DNA of 64,000 nucleotides, taken from assembly GCA_009733775.1 (NCBI GenBank), contig WOGZ01000131.1:23186-87185 (forward strand), written 5' to 3'. The notes below the pieces were generated by a model, which did no database searches, had not been told where the DNA came from, and worked only from the letters and a program-made list of their open reading frames with translations. Below, in pieces: positions 37,084 through 45,018 of this stretch. This stretch comes from Alectoria sarmentosa (Eukaryota; Ascomycota; Lecanoromycetes; Lecanorales; Parmeliaceae). Position 1 is the stretch's first letter, and every line of letters starts with the position of its first letter. The translations under genes and the position numbers were made by a program.

Positions 37084-37605
37084 TGTTGGTTCAGTTCCTA
37101 GAACCGCAGATGGCACGGAGTGATAGGTTTCAAGATGGAGATTGAGGATTCCCCCAATCGGCCAAGGGAGTAGTCGGTATACGGAGTGCTGTATGATTAT
37201 CACAGATTGAGCATGACATTGCCGTCATCTTCATACGTACGTAGTCTATTGCATGGAAATGTGATGCGGATGTTTGACTTATTCTGGCTTTGGCAGAACC
37301 TTTTCGAAAGCCTGCGTACCTTACGAACATACCATCCCCTTTAAGTCTCCCTACACTTGTGTATTTATACAAGCGTACGGAGTACTGTGTGCGCATTTAC
37401 AGGCTCGCTCGTAAGGTAAGTAGCCTCAAGTTGAAGGCGCTACAATGCTTATTAATTCAAGCATAATTTTCTTCACATGCTACGAAACTAATACTAGAAA
37501 AGACTAGCGCCGGAGTCAGAGTCCCTTAACGCCGTAGGACCGTCGATTCTCCAGTGCGACCCAACCCAATCAGCGGTCTCTCCTGGAACCCTCTATTTAC
37601 CAACA

Positions 37606-40413
37606 ATGGTTAAGGGCAGGCCTGCGTATGGGGCACGTTCCGCCAAGAATGATCCTCCAGTCGTCTTTCCGAATCTTCATCCCCTCGCCAGCTGGCAGGA
37701 CGGTGGGAGATTCCCCGAGACTATCACGGCAAATACAGATGATGAGGCTTGGATTCAGAAGAATCGATTCAAGGCTGCAAAGGCAAGGAAGAGAAATGAT
37801 CAGGGACTCTACAACAATGAAGATAGGGACCCCCCAACGAGACCAGTCCCAACTTCCACGTGCTATATTCACGCACAAGGTACGGCAGCTTCTAGCGGCA
37901 AAAGAAAATTAGATAGGACCAGTCTAGAGTCTCTACCTGTGCCCAAAAGGATACATAGCACCGGAAAAGAAGTCTGCGAGAAGAGATCTGAACCGGAAAT
38001 GGCAGACAAATACAAACATCTGAGCCAAAGTCATGTGCGAAAAAAGTGCCTGTCTCGTTCTCTACCAGTTGGAGGGAGCAATCAAGACCTTACAAGATGC
38101 CTAAAGCTGTACGATTCTGCTCGAGCACAAATTCCTGCTTCTCAGGAACATGTGGAGGAGGACGTTACTTTTTACACTTCGTCCAGAGCGGAAGCGCCAG
38201 ACAGGTACACACATATGCTGCAGACAGATTTACGCAAAGAGTGCCTGAAACGCTCCCTCCCAGTCGGTATGGCGAAACCCGACCTCAGGCGCTGTCTCAG
38301 GTTGTATGACGCTGCTCGGGCATTGGGGCTTACTCCGGAAGAGTCTTTAGAGGCGCAGAAGGCTACCTTTCAGCATTCGAGAGGGGATCACGCTCGGAGT
38401 GTCAGTCCTCGGGGTTCTATAGAAGAGATAAATGTTCGCACTGCTTCTGATGAGGCCGTTAAGGGGCACATGCTGAGCAATACTTCTCGAGAGTTCATAG
38501 TGGATGACGGGCAGGTGTCGGATTTTCCAGAAGCCTGTTATTCCCCTAGCCTAGGTTCTCAAGTCCCTTCAGAGAAGAGACTTGCTTCCTCTTCTGCTAC
38601 TACTCGAAACCATACCCAGGATGGCAGCACTTCTAGTAAATGTCCTGGAGCAGCAGCGACACTTAAGTACGCCGCCATGGGCCAAATCGAGTTGAGATCG
38701 CTGTGTAGATCTCGCTCCCTCAAGCAGTCGGGTTTCAGTGGACCGCAGCTCCGCAGGGCCCTCAGAATTTACGACAAGAAAATGGCTAAACAGGCGAACA
38801 ATGCAGAGGTCGAGGTCGAGGTCGGGGCTGAACATCAAGCTTCAGAGCTTGGGGTCGCACCATGTGTCTCTCCACCACCTGTTGCGTTCATCGATCTTGA
38901 CTCAAGCACGCAGGATGGCGAGAACCCAGGGCAGCGAACGCGGTCGATGGTCACCGGCGCCGCAATTTCACGTGAAGAGCCAGCGTCAGGCTATCTGTGG
39001 ACAGTCAACAAACATCAGCACCCGTCGATACTCACTGACGCTCAAGTAGAAACTCGACAAGTAGAGTCAACGGATCGGGCAAGCGCTGCAATCCCTTCAG
39101 AGAAGGATCCTGACATTGCTCCTTACCCACCACGATTAGTCCTGAAAACCCCTACATTAATTGGCAATAAGTCGAATCCCCGGAGGACGCCGTTCGATAA
39201 TGGCCCGGTGTCGCCACAACAGCCTCTCGTCTCGCTCCTGAACCTCGCCATCAAGGATACCCGGAGTGGTGCCAGCAAAAGTGCTCAACAAGAAACCAAG
39301 ACGAAGACAAAGCCGCTGTCGGAGCATGCCATCAAAGCGGCAGAGAAAGAGGGGTTCAATACCAGATACGTCAATGAGGATCCCTCTTGGATTTGCTGCT
39401 GTGACATCCCTGGCGATGAAGCTAGACAAAAAAAGTTCGCCAAATTCTCTGGCAATTGCTTTTACCACGTCTCCCAACTTGCCCAACGCGGGAATTTCAC
39501 GATGAAAGAATACCAGGAATATCAGAATACTCAGAAGGCGCTTGATCGAATATCATCGTGCCTCTGTCAAAAGCCCGCAGTCGATCATTCACAACACCAG
39601 GTGACCATTACCCAGGGAGGGTTCATTCTAGCTCAAATATGGCGAGAGCAATTAACAAGACGCCAGTCCTTGACTGCTTTTAGGCCCGATATGGCCACGT
39701 ACCGAAGAAAAGGTATACTGGAAGTGATGCATAATGTCCTTGAAGATTTCACGATCGAGCTCTCAAGTCAGCAGCAAGAACGCCCACTTGTATTGTGGGC
39801 TCGGATGGAAGCCATCGCCTGGTTCATCAATACTCTTCCTACGAGTAACGACTGGCATTGCTTTCAGGACTGGACTAGACCTTCCCGTTATATTATGCTG
39901 TTCGGCATAGCGCTGCTAACAACAATTGATGCGTTGCTAAAACACAAACTCTTCAAGGACAATGAGCCGAAAGTCCCCAACCTTGGCCTGGTGCTAGCCC
40001 TATTCTTACAGTCTACCTGGAACTCAACAAATTGTACCATGAACTCCCCTCATAGCAAAGATGTTTATAAATCACCCTTTAACAACGATATCTGTGTGAA
40101 CAACGAGAATGGATGGGCAGCCGAGGTCATCAATCTGGCTGACCAACATGGGGTTCGGATGAAAGGGGTAAAGGATATTGATCTCATCATGGATCAATGG
40201 CGTCTGAGAAAAAAATCCTTCGAATCGATGCGAAATCGGACTGGAAAGGAACAATACGCCATCTTACAAAATGGGGAAACAATACCACCCAGCGAGGCGA
40301 CATTGACATCCACTGCAGCCAAAGAATCTGAAACTCCAGCCAAGAGAGGAACAGGACAGCGAGTAACGGTACGTGCATTTCGGGCCTCAACCGGAGTCAT
40401 GGCAAGCGGGTAG
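37606..40413 (+). CDS. Unknown protein with three SAP-like repeats
   Basis: A single 935-aa open frame starting at ATG 37,606. Three related segments of about 39 residues occur at residues 136-174, 201-239 and 355-393. They share the pattern Y..(L/M)....(V/L)R..C..RSL……L.R.L.(L/I)YD, as in DLRKECLKRSLPVG and ELRSLCRSRSLKQSGFSG. The L..LC..R.L..SG..L..RL periodicity resembles the SAP helix-extended-helix DNA-binding motif, so a nuclear DNA- or chromatin-binding role is possible but inferred. The middle (400-560) is low complexity. A more ordered C-terminal part begins near residue 575 (NEDPSWICCCDIPGDEARQ) with several cysteines and predicted helices. GTACGTGC near 40,368 could be a donor for a missed last exon. 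I do not recognise the full-length family. Confidence 0.8.
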   Translation: MVKGRPAYGARSAKNDPPVVFPNLHPLASWQDGGRFPETITANTDDEAWIQKNRFKAAKARKRNDQGLYNNEDRDPPTRPVPTSTCYIHAQGTAASSGKRKLDRTSLESLPVPKRIHSTGKEVCEKRSEPEMADKYKHLSQSHVRKKCLSRSLPVGGSNQDLTRCLKLYDSARAQIPASQEHVEEDVTFYTSSRAEAPDRYTHMLQTDLRKECLKRSLPVGMAKPDLRRCLRLYDAARALGLTPEESLEAQKATFQHSRGDHARSVSPRGSIEEINVRTASDEAVKGHMLSNTSREFIVDDGQVSDFPEACYSPSLGSQVPSEKRLASSSATTRNHTQDGSTSSKCPGAAATLKYAAMGQIELRSLCRSRSLKQSGFSGPQLRRALRIYDKKMAKQANNAEVEVEVGAEHQASELGVAPCVSPPPVAFIDLDSSTQDGENPGQRTRSMVTGAAISREEPASGYLWTVNKHQHPSILTDAQVETRQVESTDRASAAIPSEKDPDIAPYPPRLVLKTPTLIGNKSNPRRTPFDNGPVSPQQPLVSLLNLAIKDTRSGASKSAQQETKTKTKPLSEHAIKAAEKEGFNTRYVNEDPSWICCCDIPGDEARQKKFAKFSGNCFYHVSQLAQRGNFTMKEYQEYQNTQKALDRISSCLCQKPAVDHSQHQVTITQGGFILAQIWREQLTRRQSLTAFRPDMATYRRKGILEVMHNVLEDFTIELSSQQQERPLVLWARMEAIAWFINTLPTSNDWHCFQDWTRPSRYIMLFGIALLTTIDALLKHKLFKDNEPKVPNLGLVLALFLQSTWNSTNCTMNSPHSKDVYKSPFNNDICVNNENGWAAEVINLADQHGVRMKGVKDIDLIMDQWRLRKKSFESMRNRTGKEQYAILQNGETIPPSEATLTSTAAKESETPAKRGTGQRVTVRAFRASTGVMASG

Positions 40414-41056
40414 AACTTTTCACCTTTGTTGTGTTCTTTTGTGGCTTGACTTCTAACTCGAATTCACGTCCTCAGGAAGATTTTCTTTCCCTTTTTCTTG
40501 TTCCTAGTCTTGTCTTACAACCAATAAACGTATTTTAGAAAAAGCTCCTTGTCTGGCTGTTAGACTTGTCTTACGATACGAGATAGTTTCAATGGAATGC
40601 GCATGCTGACTACGACATTTTCAGTGGAGACCTGAAGATGATTGCGATGATAATGGCACAAGGCTATGGAAGAAATGGTTCTATCTACGCGAGTTTGAGA
40701 TATACACCAAAGAATACGAGGTGACGTATGAATCAAGCGACCGAGCTCGCGGGTGAATAGCCATTGAACGCAATCACAATGACACTACACAGAAGCCAGA
40801 TAGTTCCTTGTAGTTGAGGATGAAGGGATTGTGCTAGTCTTTGTTCGCTCTATCTTGAAATGCATATTGTTGTCTCATTGTGCCCTCTTCTTCATTTATT
40901 ACCCATTTCGATCTCGCCCCTCTACTACATATATTCTCCTCTGCCAATACTATTATACGCTTTTTCTTATCAAAATTGGCCTTGTTCAGAATCTCTTTGA
41001 CAAACATTATTCTCACAACGCCTTGCGTGAGTTGACTTCCTTCCAAACCACAAATC

Positions 41057-42151
41057 ATGGCGACAGCAGACGTAAAATTGGATTCTGTGTTGATGCATTT
41101 TCTATTCAAACAGCTTTTACAGATTTGGATTCCGGATGTGCCGACTCTGCTGGCCCAGCGGATTGCGAGTGGAATCTGGGTGTTCCAGAAGACGCCGAAG
41201 CTGCAAACTCCACCATTGATCTCGGTTCTCATGTCCTTGGCAGATACTCCTGCCACAGAACATGAGCCAGCGAGCAAGAAACTTCCATGCGGTCATATCG
41301 TCGATGTACAAACGATTTTGAATTGCTCTAACCTGTTTGGCGACCTGGTTTGGGGACAAGGGCCCCACTTCATGGAATGTCCGCAGTCGGATTGCGATAC
41401 TCAATACGCGCTGCCATTCATCCCGGATCCTTCGGTGGTAGGCGGCCTTCAAGCTCGATTAGACCTCATACAATGGGCTTGGGCCCGCAGCAAAGATGCA
41501 CCAAATAGCATTGACGTGGAATTGGCAAGGATACTTCAATATTTCTTAGATCAAATGGGATACCTACCCCAGGACCTGGAGGCGACGCCGAGCTTGCCAT
41601 GGAGCGGGCCAAGACAGCGACGACAAAGACAGATGTTTAGGCTTTTGAACGCGGAGATTGTGGTTTGGGCGCAGGAAAAATATTACGATACCCCGAGGTC
41701 GTTACGAGGCACAGAGCCTTACTGCAAATTCCGCCTTTCCAAGCCACCGCCACCAGGGTACGTGCAACTGAAGTATCCTCCTCCTTCTCCAGGACAATAC
41801 TGCGATTGCGAGGAGCCACATGAATGGGCACGAGGACCCTTGGAATGGGCATCTACACCTGCGGAGGACGAAGAGGAATGGGGATTTGCAATACCGCGGA
41901 TGGAGAGAAGGGCTGGAAAGTCCAGACGGAAAAAGACCGTGAGTTTCGCGGCCCCGGTTATAACGGCTATTCGATACTTTGAGCCTTGGTGGCGTAATGA
42001 ATACCGGGACAGCGACCGTTACTATTCGTCGGGATGGTCCAGGACATCCGTTGATCATTCGACTAAGTTGGATGATGACAGGGAGATTGCGAGGTTAGAT
42101 GCTGAAGCATTAACGGCTGAGGGAACAAATACTAGAAGATGGTTGCGATGA
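41057..42151 (+). CDS. Unknown duplicated protein, copy 1 (shortened)
   Basis: A 364-aa single exon starting at ATG 41,057. It is a clear paralogue of the next gene. Shared blocks are PPLIS.L..L.D, then a PCGH…NLFGD..W..GPH…C segment with regularly placed Cys and His, then GLQARLDLIQW.W, and near the C-terminus KTVSF.APV.T…YFE.WW..EYRDSDRY. The Cys/His pattern (PCGH…C..L.C.NLFGD…C.Q..C) could bind zinc like a degenerate RING or zinc finger, but that is inference. KTVSF fits the PP1-docking RVxF pattern. It lacks the acidic tail of copy 2, because its 3' end falls on the duplication junction. I do not recognise a named family. Confidence 0.8.
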   Translation: MATADVKLDSVLMHFLFKQLLQIWIPDVPTLLAQRIASGIWVFQKTPKLQTPPLISVLMSLADTPATEHEPASKKLPCGHIVDVQTILNCSNLFGDLVWGQGPHFMECPQSDCDTQYALPFIPDPSVVGGLQARLDLIQWAWARSKDAPNSIDVELARILQYFLDQMGYLPQDLEATPSLPWSGPRQRRQRQMFRLLNAEIVVWAQEKYYDTPRSLRGTEPYCKFRLSKPPPPGYVQLKYPPPSPGQYCDCEEPHEWARGPLEWASTPAEDEEEWGFAIPRMERRAGKSRRKKTVSFAAPVITAIRYFEPWWRNEYRDSDRYYSSGWSRTSVDHSTKLDDDREIARLDAEALTAEGTNTRRWLR

Positions 42152-42478
42152 TAATAACTGAGACGACGGAAGAAATCGTTCTTTCTACCAGGATCTGACA
42201 TGTACACGAAAGAGAACGAGGTGACCGATGAGTACAGCGAACAATCTAGGCATTCAAGAATACCGTACCAATGACAAGGCGGTCCATTGTAAATCAAGCA
42301 CAAAGGGGTTGTGTTGCTATTGTCAGTCGTCTCCTTTATCGGAGAAAGCAACGACATTGTCTTATTGTCGGCTCTACTTTGATAGTCTTTTCTACAAATA
42401 CGTTTTCTCCACATCTTCCTTCATTACATCTCTCCAGCAACTCCTCCAGTGACTCGACTATCTTTGAAACAAAAAAGA

Positions 42479-43795
42479 ATGGCCACAAGAAATGAATGGC
42501 GCTGTTCTGGAGTCACAAGCATGCTACTTCTACCTCAACTCGTGCAGATTTGGCTACCGAATCATGATGCAGCTAGTCAAGAACCAGATCGAAATCCTCC
42601 AAGCGAGCAGGCTCCAAGGTCGCAAATCCCGCCATTGATCTCGTTCCTCGAGGGCTTGTCCGATGTCCCCACACAAAACGAATTCAAGGCCAAAAGATTT
42701 CCGTGCGGACACGTCGTCAGCGTACGCTCGGTTCTCGCCTGTTGCAACCTTTTTGGGGACGCTCTTTGGACCCCCGGGCCGCATTCCTTGGGCTGCGCGC
42801 AGCCGGAGTGCAGCGAGACGTTGGAGTTTCCAAAACTGCCGGATCCTCGAGTCATCGATGGCCTGCAGGCGCGATTGGATCTCATCCAGTGGTCTTGGAA
42901 CAAACATGCACCACCGACGGAGCTCGATAAGAACACGGTGAGTCTACTTCGATCCATCCTGTCCGGAATCGGACACCTGACTCGAGACCCAGGGCCCGAG
43001 ACGGACGCCGACCTGTCACAGAGCGAACCCAGCGAGTCCTCGCTGGCGCAGACGCTCGTCTTAATGGAAACAGAGGCCTTTGGGATGGTGGTGCACGATC
43101 GGAAGAAGGGCGCGGAGATTCCCGCGCGAGGTACGCAGCCCTATTGCACCTATCGCGCTGCTGTAGCGCCTACGGTAGGGCACTCGCAACTCCGCTACCC
43201 CATGTCGTCGCCAGGTCAGGACTGCACGTGCGACACACCGCACGATTTCGAACGAGAGGCCTCCAGCTGGGCCCTCACGCCCGCGGAGACGGAATCCGAT
43301 CCCGATGAGCCGACGGATGAGAAAGCAAAGCGGCGGAAAACGGTCAGTTTCGTTGCTCCGGTCGTGACGGAGGTCAAGTATTTTGAGAAGTGGTGGTGCG
43401 ATGAGTATCGAGACAGCGATCGGTATTGGTCGACAGGTTCGTATCAGCGGTCGATCGATTTTGCCACCCCGGCTGATGATGAGTGGGAGATTGAGAGATT
43501 GGAGCATCTCGAGGGCTCGGCGGCTCGGATGTCAGGTGAGCTGGACGATCAGGAGAGTGATTGCAGTACGGTTGTCGGTAACGACGAGGAGGTCCTGGAT
43601 GAGATGGAGAGGGCGAATGAAGCGTGGGATGACGAGATGTTCGAGACTTTGGACGAGATGGAGGAGGCGGACGAGATGTTCGAGACCTTGGACGAGATAG
43701 AGGGGTCGGACGAATCGTGCGACGACGACGACGACGACGACAAGGTCCTGGAAGAGACGGAGGAGCTGAGAGCATCGTGGGGAGATTGTTTTTGA
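42479..43795 (+). CDS. Unknown duplicated protein, copy 2 (with acidic tail)
   Basis: Starting at ATG 42,479 (the open frame upstream to 42,449 begins with GTG), this encodes 438 aa in one exon. It shares all the blocks of copy 1, including FPCGHVVSV…CNLFGD, GLQARLDLIQWSW and KTVSFVAPVVTEVKYFEKWW followed by EYRDSDRY. After these it continues about 90 residues into a very acidic Glu/Asp/Met-rich tail with two copies of a 13-residue repeat (DEMFETLDEMEEA type) and a poly-Asp run. Copy 2 is more GC-rich than copy 1 and is likely nearer the ancestral length. It converges on the F-box gene, with 121 bp between the stops. Confidence 0.8.
   Translation: MATRNEWRCSGVTSMLLLPQLVQIWLPNHDAASQEPDRNPPSEQAPRSQIPPLISFLEGLSDVPTQNEFKAKRFPCGHVVSVRSVLACCNLFGDALWTPGPHSLGCAQPECSETLEFPKLPDPRVIDGLQARLDLIQWSWNKHAPPTELDKNTVSLLRSILSGIGHLTRDPGPETDADLSQSEPSESSLAQTLVLMETEAFGMVVHDRKKGAEIPARGTQPYCTYRAAVAPTVGHSQLRYPMSSPGQDCTCDTPHDFEREASSWALTPAETESDPDEPTDEKAKRRKTVSFVAPVVTEVKYFEKWWCDEYRDSDRYWSTGSYQRSIDFATPADDEWEIERLEHLEGSAARMSGELDDQESDCSTVVGNDEEVLDEMERANEAWDDEMFETLDEMEEADEMFETLDEIEGSDESCDDDDDDDKVLEETEELRASWGDCF
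43631..43708 (+). repeat. 39-bp coding tandem repeat, two copies
   Basis: GACGAGATGTTCGAGAC(T/C)TTG followed by GACGAGAT… occurs at 43,631-43,669 and again at 43,670-43,708 with few changes. It encodes the 13-residue acidic repeat in the tail of copy 2. A GAC-repeat run (43,720-43,741) follows, giving poly-Asp. Confidence 0.85.
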
Positions 43796-43916
43796 TCGTT
43801 TTTGCGCATGCAGCATCATCATCGAGAATTTAGCATCAAGTTTCCAAGAACAAGACGATAATAATAGTTCAATGCATAAGTATCACAGACGTACAACCTA
43901 ACCACAAAGCACACAT

Positions 43917-44441
43917 TCACGAAAAAAAAAAACTCATACCCAATACCCCAATCACCCACATGACCAACGACACCTCCATCCTCCCCATCCTCCCCACCCT
44001 CAACCCCCTTCCCTTCCCCACCACCCCCCTCGCACCCCCCCCCCCACAACTCGCTCCCACCACAACCTCACACCCTCCCTCCTCTCCCGTAGCGCATTCG
44101 CCATGCGCGCGCCTCTTGGCCATGATGCGCCTCACCTGGCCGCCGCCGCAGAAGGCGGCGTCGGTCCTCATGACGCACTTGTGGTGCTGCGGCCAGTGCA
44201 GATTGCGCCTTTTGCGCTCGAGCAGCCAGGCGACTTTGAGGCGGACGGTGGTGTCGGTCAGGGCGTAGAGGCGGCGGTGGGCGTGTTTGAGGGCGAGGGC
44301 GTCCGGGTAGGGGAGGTGGCGGGTGATGAGGAGGTGGAGCTCCGGGGGCAGGGCGAGGAGGGGTGGGGGGCGGGGGCGGGGGCTGGGGGAGGAGTGTTTG
44401 GGGCAGCGGGTTTTGGGAGGGGTGTTTTGAGGCAGTTGCAT
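43917..44441 (-). CDS. F-box domain protein
   Basis: A 174-aa protein when started at ATG 44,441. An in-frame ATG at 44,570 would add 43 residues that look non-coding. Residues about 29-62 form an F-box, LLALPPELHLLITRHLPYPD followed by ALALKHAHRRLYALT, the Skp1-binding helix of SCF ubiquitin ligases. After it comes a basic segment, WLLERKRRNLHWPQHHKC, then MRTDAAFC, as seen in many small fungal F-box proteins. The C-terminal 60 residues are Gly/Arg-rich and end in a hydrophobic stretch (VSLVMWVIGVLGMSFFFS), which could be a tail anchor or an unspliced intron read through. Substrate unknown. Confidence 0.7.
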   Translation of the reverse strand: MQLPQNTPPKTRCPKHSSPSPRPRPPPLLALPPELHLLITRHLPYPDALALKHAHRRLYALTDTTVRLKVAWLLERKRRNLHWPQHHKCVMRTDAAFCGGGQVRRIMAKRRAHGECATGEEGGCEVVVGASCGGGGARGVVGKGRGLRVGRMGRMEVSLVMWVIGVLGMSFFFS

Positions 44442-45018
44442 GGCTGGTTGTGAGAGTGCGGATGGAAGGGGATGGAGAAGGGATGAGAATGGTATGTTTT
44501 TCCGTTCAATAAATATACATGTCGTTTTGTTGCTGCCTGTACTGGTAGCGCGTAAATAGAAATGACACATTGACTCAAAACGGCCTCTTGAACTTCTGCC
44601 TTGGCAGGCACCAGTCGAATGGAAAAAGGATTAGTAGCATTCTAGAGGTAAATGGCATAACATTTAACGATGCTTCAAGGCCTGTGAAGTTGTGCATGCC
44701 AAGCTCGTCAGTAGGAAATGCGCAAGAATCCGATGGGTCACAAGTTGTTTTGCGTACCCTTTGACCTCCTTTGTAAAACTACAATCCACCAAAGCTCCTC
44801 GCTACACCGTCCACGTTACTCTCTCTGGAAGATTGCGTAATGAATATCAGAATCGAGTTCACGGAAATCTTGAAAGAGTGATGGAATGTATTTTCATTCT
44901 GCCGACAAAGGTTTCCCATTCGAGGAGGGCGGAGTTGCTAACTCAACGCTGAAGGTGGGTGCCAGGTATCTCTTTCTTCCTGCAGTCCAGTAGCTCAGAA
45001 TGCGCTTCGAATACGTCT
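44442..45018. other. Intergenic, nothing recognised
   Basis: About 580 bp upstream of the F-box gene and downstream of the DUF6536 pseudogene. I see only short, unsupported open frames. Confidence 0.5.

Larger units (their letters stand above)
40625..43800 (+). repeat. Tandem segmental duplication of about 1.5 kb
   Basis: The sequence at 40,630-40,740 (GAAGATGATTGCGATGATAAT…GGAAGAAATGGTTCT) recurs at 42,130-42,240 (GAAGATGGTTGCGATGATAAT…GGAAGAAATCGTTCT). In each case a gene of the same family follows about 240-430 bp downstream. The first copy of the motif lies upstream of the first gene. The second copy overlaps that gene's stop codon (42,149-42,151). This places the duplication junction at the 3' end of the first gene. 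Confidence 0.75.

Noticed and set aside
44103..44453. 116-codon Gly/Val/Glu-rich plus-strand frame opposite the F-box gene
   Set aside because: It is the antisense of the F-box coding sequence, and low complexity explains its length.
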